Shown here piece after piece: positions 1-8,800 of a DNA stretch of 10,641 nt. Position 1 is the first letter of the stretch; every line of letters starts with the position of its first letter. The translations under genes were made by a program, and so were the position numbers. The notes below the pieces were generated by a model. The model worked only from the letters and a program-made list of their open reading frames with translations, was not told where the DNA came from and ran no database searches. The DNA is taken from positions 1 through 10,641 of the forward strand of contig NAVB01002298.1 of the NCBI GenBank assembly GCA_002179805.1. The letters are read 5' to 3'. The stretch is from Acanthamoeba lenticulata (taxonomy: Eukaryota; Discosea; Longamoebia; Acanthamoebidae).

Positions 1-74
1 AATTCAGGTCCGATCCTGGCAAATACCTGCCGCGCCCCAAAATGAACCACGTATTTTCATTTTTTGCGGACACC

Positions 75-89
75 AAAAAAAAAAAAAAA
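75..89 (+). repeat. Poly(A)15 homopolymer
   Basis: Fifteen consecutive A on the plus strand, read as T15 in the HAL 3' flank. No target-site duplication or retroelement coding sequence is visible nearby, so I describe it only as a homopolymer run. The remaining 1-157 stretch is HAL 3' flank with no supported gene. Confidence 0.8.
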
Positions 90-132
90 CCAGCAAGAAG
101 GCCAAGTGCGCTTCGTTCACCAACATAGACGC

Positions 133-138
133 TTTAAT
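133..138 (-). terminator. Candidate poly(A) signal for HAL
   Basis: ATTAAA on the minus strand, about 20 nt past the HAL stop. It is a common variant of AATAAA, but amoebal signals are loosely defined, so this is only a candidate. A T-run on the transcribed sense strand follows about 45 nt later. Confidence 0.3.
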
Positions 139-157
139 ATCACCACCAGGTGTGTAG

Positions 158-2393
158 TCAACAACAAGAGGAGGAAGAGGAGGAGGGTGCAGGAGCATCA
201 AAATAGGGACGCAAAATGCTGGCGATCTGGCCTGATTGAATGAGGTGAAGCACAGCGTCGATGTCGGGCTTCATGTACCTGCCAAGCATAAGTTGGTTAA
301 GTCGAGACATCGTCAGGAAGCGGCTTCGGCAATGAGTAATACAAAAGAAGTAGAAAGGTGAGGGAGAGCGCACCTGTCACGCTCGTAGGGAGGCACCACC
401 GACCGCACCAACGTGTAGATCTGCTCCAGGGGCTCAGTGCTCTTCAGGGGCCGCAGGAACTCCAGTGCTTGGCATGTCGCGAGGAGCTGTGGCCACAACA
501 CAAACATGCACGGTAAGAAGCGGCTTGACTAAACGGGCAGTGAAGCCGCGTCAACGCACTTCGATCGCGAGGACAGTCTCGACATGCTGTACGACGCGAA
601 GGGCCTTTCGGGCGGCCCATCCGCCCATGGAAACGTGGTCCTCCTTGCCGGCCGACGTGGGCACTGAGTCCACTGACGCCGGGTGGCAGAGCGACTTGTT
701 CTCCGACACGAGCGCTGCGGCCGTGCAGTGCGCAATCATGAAGCCCGAGTTGAGGCCGCCCTCTTGCACCTGGCGCAGTAAGTACACGTCAGCACGTGCG
801 AGCACATGCGAGACCACGAAAACCAGAGATACAAGTAGGTAGCTGTACCAAGAACGCGGGGAGTTGGTTGGAGAGTGCCGGGTTGACCAACCGCTCGATT
901 CGGCGCTCGCTGATGGAAGCCAGCTCATGCACAGCGATGGCCAAGTAGTCGGCCGCCTTGGCTGGGTACTCGCCGTGGAAGTTTCCGCCGGACACCACCT
1001 TGGACTGCACGCGAAGAAGAAGAAGAGACGCAGCAGCCGTCAGCAGCCACAGCGCGGGGGAGAACAACAAAGAGGTGTGAGCAGTGTCGTGCCTTGTCGG
1101 CCAACACCATGGGGTTGTCGGTGGCGCTGTTCATCTCAGTTTGCAGAATTCCCTCCACAAAGCGAATGGTGTCGTAGACGACGCCATGCACCTACACATC
1201 GCGCCGCAAACACCGACAGCGTTGGCACAACAACAACAACTACAACGGAAGGAGACAGAGACAAAAAGGGAAACTGCACCTGCGGAATGCAGCGGAGAGA
1301 GTAGCTGTCCTGCACTTGCCCACAGTTTCGGTGCGACTCCTGGATCGTCGAGGGAAGCAAGAGCACCGACCGCAGGTTACGTGCTGCGCGGATCTGACCC
1401 GTGTGTGGGCGTGCCTGCGAGACCAAGTCGACAGTGAGCCAGGTCGCCCACGTCAGAGAACAGGCAGGACAAGGAGCCACATGGGGACACTCAGGTCTTA
1501 GCCGGGACGGTACCGCGTGGATCTCTTCACGAAAGGCCGCCGGGGTGCCCCGGAGGGCCTCAAGAGTCAGCGCTGCGATGCCGTCCGCGCACAGCGAGAC
1601 ATTGAGCGACCGCGAGGCCGCCTCAGCGCCTGTGTGGGCGAGAGAGTGAGTCATTTTCGTGCCGCGCCCGGAGTCAGTTGATGAGAAACGCGGCAAGCAA
1701 ACAAGAAGAGGGCCTTGCCGCGAAGGTCGAGGCAAAGGAAAGCGCGAGCGTACAGAGGCTGGTGATGAGCTGTGTCCCGTTGATGAGGGCCAAGCCCTCC
1801 TTGGGCTGGAGGGCGAGCGGGTGGAGTCCATTCTTGGCCAGCACGTCGCGGGCGAGGCCCCACGTCCCCGACTGGGCGTCCCACATCTGGCCTTCGCCCA
1901 TGAGGCCAAGGGCGAGGTGCGACAGCGGCGCCAGATCGCCCGAGGCGCCCACGGTGCCCTGCTCCGGCACCATGGACAGACACGATTTGTTGAAGGCGGT
2001 GATCAATTGTTCGAGTGTAGCACGTGAAATGCCCGAGTAGCCCTTGGCCAGCACGTTGATACGGAGTGTAAGCAGGCCTCTGGTCTGCTCGACGGTGAGT
2101 GGAGCCCCAGTGCCCGAAGCATGCGAGCGGATGAGATTCTCCTGCAACTCGCGCAGCTTCTCCGGCGGAATGAGAACGTTGGCGAAGTTGCCAAAGCCCG
2201 TGTTGATACCGTAGGCCACCTTCTTGCTTGTGAGCAGGTCATCGACCACCTTCCTTCCCTCCTCGACACGTCGCCACGCATCAGGCGTCAGGCCGAGCAT
2301 CACTTGGCCCGTGCGCAGCGCCATAAAATCTTCCATCGTGAGCGAATGGCCATCAAGCAACACTTGCCTCGTCTTGGGCGCCTCTGCTTCCAT
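158..2393 (-). CDS. HAL: Histidine ammonia-lyase (histidase), 8 exons, 529 aa
   Basis: Converts L-histidine to trans-urocanate and ammonia, the first step of histidine breakdown, normally in the cytosol. Exons (high to low): 2393-1754, 1629-1514, 1414-1280, 1191-1093, 1004-849, 769-560, 486-374, 278-158; every junction keeps phase and the product is 529 aa, near the bacterial HutH length. Ala150-Ser151-Gly152 in [12 protein letters not shown] forms the MIO electrophile. Other expected active-site residues are visible: Tyr61 (YGINTGFG), Ser90-His91 (the histidase rather than Phe-Leu PAL selectivity pair), Asn205 (NGTQ), Tyr290 and Arg293 (QDSYSLRC), Phe339 (GGNFHGEYP) and Glu425 ([10 protein letters not shown]). 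The C-terminus ends in a Ser/Cys-rich tail. Met at 2393 was chosen because family similarity starts there; an in-frame ATG at 2546 is possible. Intron 4 has a GC donor. The introns exclude bacterial contamination. PAL/TAL is the alternative but less likely. Confidence 0.96.
1005..1092 (-). other. GC-AG intron 4 of HAL
   Basis: The exon before it ends GCC GAC AAG and the next bases are GCACGA; the exon after the acceptor (GTGCAG) starts TCC AAG GTG GTG. Joining gives [13 protein letters not shown], which has the family's spacing between NPMV and SGGNFHGE with no gap. The intron is 88 nt (not a multiple of 3), so reading through would shift frame, and no GT donor nearby restores it. Confidence 0.85.
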
Positions 2394-2664
2394 TGTTGGT
2401 TCACAATGCACTACTACGTTTGTGCTCAAGGGCCTTGTAGTTTCGTGACACGCGCCCCGTCTGGTCTTCGGGGTGTTAGCTTCCTGCGGGAATCTTCCGA
2501 GGCCGCGAGAAAACGACGAAGAAAAAAAGCTGTGATCCTGCCGCATCTGTGACGGAAAGGAAGAAACACCGTTTGCCAAATGAACACAAGTAACTGCAAC
2601 CGCGGTGCATCGCGGCCAGATGACGATTGTGTTTGAGGAGAGATCTTGATCATGATGCGCCAGA

Positions 2665-2684
2665 TTGACCTGTGGTTAGGTCAA
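2665..2684. repeat. Perfect 7-bp inverted repeat TTGACCT-n6-AGGTCAA
   Basis: Arms TTGACCT (2665-2671) and AGGTCAA (2678-2684) are exact reverse complements around a 6-nt spacer, about 275 nt upstream of the HAL start. The form is that of a dimeric DNA-binding protein site, but no function is shown. Confidence 0.6.
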
Positions 2685-2771
2685 ACACATCAAGGGCAAC
2701 ACAAAAGAAGGCAACGAGTGCCTCGTCTGCTTATGATGTTATAAATGTAAAATAAATAAATATAAAATGGC

Positions 2772-2800
2772 AAAATAATTTCTTGACTAGTAATTATTTT
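2772..2800. repeat. Perfect 9-bp AT-rich inverted repeat
   Basis: AAAATAATT (2772-2780) and AATTATTTT (2792-2800) are exact reverse complements with an 11-nt loop. It sits 32-60 nt past the Cbl-like stop, so it would lie in that transcript's 3' end region as a weak A/U stem, or serve as an AT-rich element of the HAL upstream region. Confidence 0.7.
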
Positions 2801-2831
2801 TGTTGGTTAGTTGTGGGATCTCAAAGACAGG

Positions 2832-4407
2832 CTAGGCGCGATATATAAGTACAACACGCGCGATAGGTCGGCGGCAGATGGGACAGTCCCGCAGACGTTT
2901 GGAGCACTCCTTGCAGCAAGCCAGGTGGCCGCACTCGAGGAACACCGTCTGGATCTTGCGGTCCATGCACACCGTGCACAGGTCCGGGTCGCCGTCGGAC
3001 TTGACGCCCAGCTCTGACGAGAAGCCGCTCTGTACCGCGCGCGCCGCAGCTCCTGTGTGACGTGAATGAACCACCGACCGGCCATGTTAAGAACTGCAGC
3101 ACGGTCCAGCCGGACTGTTGAAAGGACCAAAAGGGGGAAGCAAAAGCGAACCATCGTCCGGCGCGATGAAGGGTACTTGGGCTCCGGTGGCGTCTTCGCT
3201 CCATTGGGTGCCAACGGGTTGGCGCAGCTTAGAGGCGTGGGCCTGCGCAAAGTCCATCAGGGACGGATACACCTGCGGCGGATTCTTCAGCGTCACACCC
3301 GCTGGCGGCACGCTGTGCAGTAGGCAGTGCTTAATCTGCATAGAGAGAAAAACGGACACGTCGCGTCGATGAGCGAAAAAGAAGACAACAGAAGCAGAAA
3401 GAGAGCATCTTGACCTTGCCCCGTTTGTACACAAAAGTCACGGCAAACGAGCCGGGGTGAGTCTTGGAGTATCGGATCAGGTAAGTCCCTGGCGGCTTGT
3501 TTTTGAGCAATTCGTTGGCTTCGATGGCAGGGGTGAATCCGGACAACATGCCGGCCCTCAGCGGCTGCAGAAGGCGCTTGTGCGAGTTCTTCAGTGGGCC
3601 GAACCACTCGAGGAAGGTATTGAACTCAAACGGCGTCACGAAGCCGTCCAGCGTGAAATCTGCAGCCCATCACAATGCATGAAGAGAAAGAGAGAGAGAG
3701 GGTGAGCACGTGTGGTGGCGTGCATGCTTGCGGCTGTATCGAGCGGCACGAGCACACAGGAGGCGGGTTGATGTGGTACCAAGGTGAGCCTTGAAGGGTG
3801 CCTCGTCAGCCGCGAGTGAGGTGTTAAGCTTGCTCTCGAGAGCATGGAAGAAGGTGGCCCATGGCACCAAAAGCATCTTCACCCAGCATCAAAAAACAAA
3901 GCCATCCACAAACACAGTGAGCACTGAGCACCACGAGGAACAATGCAAGCCTGGCAGAAGGGAGGTTACCTTCTCGCCGAAGGAAGTCTTCCAAAATTCG
4001 CGAGCATCAGGGTCTAAAATCATGTTGGCGCCCTTGCTTGGACCGTCTTGAGGAAAGAGAGAAGAGAATTGGTCTAATTTCTGCTTGAGCAAGAAATCGA
4101 GTTTGTAGAGGGCTATCTTTCGACTGAGCCACTCGGGGGTGGGCACTACGGCGTCGAGCTGATCCATGAGCTTGCGCATTTGGTCGACGGTTTGCTTGAC
4201 TCCTTGAACGCACACATCGAAGGCGACGTCATTTACAGGGGATGTGAGGAATGGAACGAGCGTTGACCGGACGAGGTTGATCGTAATTCTGAGTTCGGCC
4301 ATATCACCATCCACCAAGCTTGCATGTTTGTCCTCCACACTGTCAATGATTTGCGCAATTTCGCTGGCCTTGTTCAGGCACGGCCATATGAACCGATCAT
4401 CCATCAT
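2832..4407 (-). CDS. CBL: Cbl-like E3 ubiquitin ligase (TKB domain + RING), 5 exons, 394 aa
   Basis: Predicted to bind phosphotyrosine proteins and ubiquitinate them, like metazoan Cbl and Dictyostelium CblA. Exons: 4407-3970, 3876-3780, 3659-3415, 3335-3152, 3052-2832. Residues 1-130 are a helical region matching the four-helix bundle, followed by AREFWKTSFGEK, the Cbl hallmark (human AEFWRKAFGEK). An EF-hand loop follows at 179-190 (Asp179, Thr181, Asp183, Phe185, Glu190 at the Cbl calcium-ligand positions). The SH2 follows with Arg241 in GTYLIRYS. The C-terminal RING (C347-x2-C350, C362-x-H364, C368-x2-C371, C378-x2-C381) has a CGHLACCKEC core that looks like IAP-type RINGs more than metazoan Cbl. 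A TAG stop lies two codons upstream of the start. There is no proline-rich tail or UBA. The intron 4 boundary (3053-3151) is the least certain: a CAA|GTACCC donor with a later AG is an alternative. Confidence 0.92.
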
Positions 4408-4717
4408 TCTCTATGGCCGCGCGCAAGTGCAGATGTAGACAAGCCGTGAAGTGGAAAGGGGAACCCGAAAGAAGGAGAGAGTAGATGAGTGGTGCTAGGC
4501 CCCCGCTTGGTTGTTGTGGACTTGCCCGAAAGAAAATTATCTTTTTATTTAAAAAGAAAAAGCTTGCGCCCAAAAGACTCATCTAGCAAGCATCAAGGCG
4601 CCTTCCAGTAATCAGCCCTTCTCTTCTTCTGCGAAGTACACGTGAGGCGCTGATAGATGAGAGAGCTTCTGCATTTATGAACAAACGTCGTGCAACTGCA
4701 AGAAATTAAAGGAGGGT
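4408..4717. other. Intergenic: SH3-gene 3' flank and Cbl-like 5' flank
   Basis: 310 nt with no supported gene. The minus strand carries an AT-rich core near 4530-4562. A small palindrome (CTTTTT-ATTT-AAAAAG, 4541-4556) overlaps it. The half closest to the Cbl-like start is C/T-rich on the sense strand, as expected of a 5' leader. Confidence 0.6.
4544..4549 (-). promoter_or_regulatory. AATAAA: poly(A) signal or TATA-like element
   Basis: Minus-strand TTTTTAAATAAAAAG contains AATAAA about 170 nt after the SH3-gene stop and about 140 nt before the Cbl-like ATG. It could be the upstream gene's poly(A) signal or a TATA-like element of the downstream gene; sequence alone does not decide. Confidence 0.3.
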
Positions 4718-5585
4718 TTACACGCCCATCGCCTCGTCCTCCTCGGAAGGCGGCTCGAAGAGGCTTTGCACACCCTGCCGCATGTTCTGGTAGAACTTGA
4801 GAGTGCCCGACGCGTCATCCTCGAACTTCTTCAGCTTCTGCTGAATGAGTCGCTGCAGTTGACTGTCGCTGCTCTTCATCTCCACCGGCGGAGGCGGTGG
4901 TGGCACCGCCGTAGTAGTCGTAGTCGTAGTGGCCGCTTCGGCAGTGGACGCCTGCCTTGCCCTCGTTGGCACTTCGCCGGTGCTTTCCTTGCCCCTCGGC
5001 GTCAAAACCTTGCTCTTGCGCTTCTCCCTTCTGCTCCCGCTTCGCTTCTTGGCTGGTGGTGGCTTGCGCATCTGCTCTTCAGCGGCCTCCTGCAGGTCCT
5101 TGAACAGGTTCATCAGCTGCACCATCGCCCTTTGCTCCAGCAACTTGCTGGTCTCTGCTCGGTCCGTGCATTCCCCAAGTCAAAACAAAACGACCTCCCT
5201 AGAAAGAACGAAAAGAACGTGGGAGATGGGGGGGGGGGAGAGAAGTTGGCAAACCTTCTTCGGCCAGAGGGATGATGTAGTTGGCCGGGATACGACCACA
5301 GTCTCCGCCTGGGTGGATGCCAAGAACCCATCGAAGGCCGCCAGAGCTGCTCGTGGTGGTCTGGGTGGCGGCGTCGCCTCCGGTGCTGGCGCCCCGCTCT
5401 CTTGGCCCACCAACGGGGGAGGCGGTAGCCGTACGCTGGACGACGGAAGCGAGGGAAAGGGGGCACGCGAGGAGCACCTCGTCCCGGCTGAACGTGAGGT
5501 CGCCCTTCTCCATGCCCGTGTAGCTGAAGCGCGCACGACAAAAGGCCACTGGCTTTTTCTCCGCCCACTCCCCTCGTGACGACAT
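4718..5585 (-). CDS. SH3 domain / coiled-coil protein, 3 exons, 215 aa
   Basis: Family not recognised. Exons: 5585-5467, 5346-5255, 5154-4718. An SH3 domain fills about residues 12-68: ARFSYTG (ALYDY position), EKGDLTFSRDEVLL, the conserved Trp46 in WVLGIHPGG and the classic end GRIPANYI. Residues 72-100 form a helical Glu/Gln/Leu-rich stretch, followed by a very basic segment at 101-126 (AKKRSGSRREKRKSK, possible bipartite nuclear signal). A run of seven Thr (146-152), six Pro (155-160), a second predicted helix (168-202) and an acidic end (EPPSEEDEAMGV) complete it. The polyproline could bind its own or another SH3, which would suggest a scaffold; that is inference. The first ATG after several non-ATG codons was used. 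Intron 1 (5347-5466) is stop-free and 120 nt, so a 255-aa product retaining it is possible; removing it restores a normal SH3 length. Confidence 0.75.
5347..5466 (-). other. Stop-free 3n intron inside the SH3 domain
   Basis: Donor CTCCTCGC|GTGCCC and acceptor GAGCAG|CTCTGG are both phase 2, so the 120 nt can be spliced or read through in the same frame. Read through, it would add 40 low-complexity Ser/Thr/Ala/Gly-rich residues in the loop before the conserved SH3 Trp. Spliced, the loop has normal length. Confidence 0.65.
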
Positions 5586-5645
5586 GTCTCTCTTCCTTCC
5601 TTCGCGTGGGTCCGGCTTGCTTTGCCCTCGCAAATCTCAACACAC

Positions 5646-5653
5646 CTTTAAAT
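5646..5653 (-). promoter_or_regulatory. TATA-like element before the SH3 gene
   Basis: ATTTAAAG on the minus strand, 61-68 nt upstream of the ATG at 5585, in the 250-nt gap after the TTC27 stop. The position suits a core promoter with a short leader; no start-site data. Confidence 0.3.
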
Positions 5654-5835
5654 CCCCAATTGACAGCAAATCGCTTCCAGGATGCGTGTGTTGTGCCTAC
5701 CAACGGCGGTTACCGGCAACACAAACGAAACGTTTGCTTCTTGTTTGTTTGTTGCTGCAAACTCCGTGCAACCAACGGCATGGAACAAAGCAAATAAATA
5801 ACGGGTCGTGCTGAAAGGACAACAAAGGAGGAGCA

Positions 5836-8800
5836 TCATTTGAAGGCCTGTTCCTTCTCCAAGACAAGGGCGAGCTTCTCCTCGAGCTTCTTGTAGTGCT
5901 CTGTGTCCTTCCAGTTGGGCTGCAGCGGGAGAGACGTCGTCAGCAGTGTTGACGCGTCACAAACTCAAGGGACACGAGCAGTCAGGCGGTACCTCAGCCT
6001 TCTTCAAAACGCCGCGAAGGTGAAGCTTGGCCGAGAACAGGTGCCTCTTAAGGTCCTCCTCGTCTTGCATGAGGTAGGCATCAACGACAGCAAGCGAGAT
6101 CTCGGCCACCGTCTGGAACTTCTTCTCATCGCTGGGCCAATCCACCGGCGAGGCCGCCCGCATCTGCTTGAGGCGATAGTCCAGCGCCTTCTCCCGGTTG
6201 CCAAAGCCCTCATGGTACTTGGCGTAGACGGCCCAGATCTCGTGCTGGTTGGTGACCTTGGCCGTGATATGCGCCAGCAGCTCCTCGAGCTTCTTCCGCG
6301 CCTGCTCCACGTAGGGACCCGTAGTCTTCTGCTCGTCCGAGCCCTCCGGGAGCGTCTGCAGCCGTCGGTGGTCATACAGCAGCCGGTCCACCAAGAGTTC
6401 CAGAATCTACTCGCGCCACCAAGAGTGAATCAAACGCGAGCTTGTCACGAGAAGACTGCAGGCAAAGAGAGCTCCGTGGAACGTACCTGGATGTCCACGC
6501 TCGGCCCGACCAAGTCCACCAGGCGGGTCATGGCCTGCAGCGACGCTTGGAACTCGCCCAAATCCTGTCGTCACAAAGGGTGTTCACCCATACGCGCGCG
6601 GTGAGCATGCGGGTCCTGGGCTGCTGGCCTACGCGGCGCCGAGCGCGGGTGGACGAGTAGATTCCACGTACGACGGACACGTAGAGGTAGTTCTGCCACA
6701 TCTTCCAGTTGTCGTAGGAGTGTTTGAGGCCCTCGGTCAGGCAGCGGAATGCCTCCATCCTGTGGATGGATGAAGACGCCGGAGAGCGTCAAAAAGAGAA
6801 AGAGAAAAGAGAGAAAAGAAAGAAAGCATACTTCTTCTTTTGCTTGATGTAAATGGACGCCATGTTGGCCCACGCCTCCGGTTGCTGCGCGTGTGCAGCG
6901 TTATGCGATGGTGAGCCAGTTGTCATGTGATGGTCCAATGGCAGAAGACAGGAAACGTACGTCAGAGTCAAGCGACACGACGCGCGAGAAGGCCCGCAAC
7001 GCCTTATCCCACTCCTCGATGCGCATGCAAGCGCAGCCGAGCGAGAACCAAGTGTTCATGTACAGCGGGTTAATAGCCAACGCCAGCTCCATGTACTCGA
7101 CGCACTCTTTCCACTGCGGGCACACGCATGTATACGTCAGACATTTGCCACACCAGCTGCGCAAATGGGCGAAGGACGAGTGCTTGCCTTCTCTTGACGC
7201 AGGCAATAGAAGCCGAGAGAGCGCATGGCGCGGGCGTAGCGCCGGTTCGAGAGGTCCCACGCGGTGAGGTAGTGCTGCGGGACCTGCGTAAGATCGCCCA
7301 ACAGGCACCACAGCTCCGGGGTGGGCTTGACGTCCAGCCTCTCGAGCACGATTTTCTCGGCCTGTTATATCCATAAGAATAGCATTACATAACTGGAAAT
7401 CAGGAATTATCTAAAAATCAAAGCAAAATACATGTATTCAAAATACTTTTTCTACGAATTGATAATAAAATAAAAGGAATTCGTCGTACGCTCTTGTCTT
7501 TGTTCATGACGCGGTAGCAGGTGATAATGTTCTCCCACATCTCGAACTGCTCGAAGATCTGAAGGGCGCTGGCGGCCATGCCCATCGACAGGAACCGCTC
7601 GCCGAGCTCCTTCTGGAGGGTGAACCGACACGGGAAGGACAGCGCAAACAGGTACTGCGACCGTTCGTGGATGATGTCGTGCAGCTCCTTCTTGAGGTCC
7701 TTTTCTTCGTCATAGAACTGCTCCACCAGAGTCTGCAAAGGATCGCCCACACAAGCGTGGGTGTAAGCGTGGTGCCGTAAGTCTGAGAGTAGGCCGAGAG
7801 GAGGAGAAATGCGGACCTGCATCTGCAGGACGGCTCTATCGGCCGTCTTGTTGCTCTCGAACTCAAGGCGCGACCTGAGCAGAAGGCACATGCTGTGCAC
7901 CATCCAGTTGTTGGGGTGCTTTTGCACTCGCCTAGACAAACGCGATGATTCTTTCAGGACTAAATCCACCAGCCTCCTCCCCTCCTAGGCAGCCGAGGAA
8001 GCACCTGACGTAAGGGAACATCTCTTCGGTGGTGAGACCGTGCCGCGGGTTATTGTTCTTGACGTCCAAGCACAGCGAGAGAATGATGCACTGATCGAGC
8101 ACGTCCAGGTTTTCCTCTTGGTGCTGCATGGGATATCGGCGGTGAGATCAGAGCAGGAACCGAGTGGAGTGCTGCGCGTGGGTGGGCGCACCTGAACGGG
8201 TTCCGAGTAGGAGGGCTCGGGGAGCAGGAGGTCATTCTCGTTCTCCACCTCTTGCGGGCGTGAGGACGATCCCTTCTGGGCATTGTTTCGGCTGACCGCC
8301 TCGAGAACCAACTGTGCCGTGTCGAACTGCTGGAAGCTGCCATCATCATCATCATCATCGAAGGTTAGAGAGGGGATGAACCGACAATTAGACAGCCACG
8401 AGACATGTTTACCGAGTTCGCCGGCCCAGAGCGCCCGTGAGGCGAACGTAGAGGCCGTTCTTCTCTTGAGCCTTAGCGAAATCGATCTGTCAAGCAAGCC
8501 AAGGAAAGCAAACAACGTAAGAAGAAATTCCAGCTGTGAAGAGTGGCCAAGGACTAGCTTGGGAGGGACTCTGGGAGCCACCTTTTCCTGCTCGTTCTCA
8601 CCAAAGAAGTGGTTGTAGATGCCTGTTTCCAGGCACAAGCGCGACTCGAGCGGCGAATCGACGTAGCTGGCGGCCGATTCCTGGTAGCGCAGGGCCAGGG
8701 CGTCCTTGAGGGTGGCGGTCGGCCCGGACAGCAGCTGCTGCCATGCCATCATGAACCGAGCGCTCCACCAGGCAGCGGACTGGGCAGAGTCCAGCACGGT

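Larger units (their letters stand above)
2394..2831. other. Intergenic: Cbl-like 3' flank and HAL 5' flank
   Basis: 438 nt between the Cbl-like stop and the HAL start codon. From 2831 down to about 2736 it is strikingly AT-rich against the GC-rich surroundings and contains a hairpin-type repeat; minus-strand TATA-like strings (TTTATAA, TATATTTA) lie there. A second inverted repeat is at 2665-2684. The part nearest HAL stays open in the HAL frame back to an ATG at 2546. No RNA gene or separate protein gene was recognised. Confidence 0.7.

Noticed and set aside
75..89. Poly(A) run as the tail of a retrotransposed copy
   Set aside because: No target-site duplication, no retroelement or processed-gene sequence beside it.
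1136..1909. 257-codon minus-strand frame as a single gene
   Set aside because: It joins pieces of HAL exons 2 and 3 with intron sequence; the true product switches frames at phase-checked introns.
158..2393. Phenylalanine or tyrosine ammonia-lyase instead of histidase
   Set aside because: The selectivity pair is Ser-His (RSHASGTG) and Glu425 matches the histidase active site; the full length aligns with animal HAL.
158..2393. Bacterial contamination or recent bacterial transfer of hutH
   Set aside because: Seven spliceosomal introns and composition like the neighbouring genes; nearest remembered sequence is animal HAL.
2665..2684. Nuclear-receptor response element
   Set aside because: The half-site resembles AGGTCA, but nuclear receptors are an animal family; kept only as an inverted repeat.
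4929..5579. 216-codon open frame on the plus strand
   Set aside because: Antisense to the SH3 gene; composition-driven Arg/Leu/Ser-rich translation with no domain.
5903..6604. 233-codon open frame on the plus strand
   Set aside because: It is the complement of the large TTC27 exon 16 and its neighbours, has no recognisable motif, and exists because GC-rich codons leave few stops on the opposite strand.
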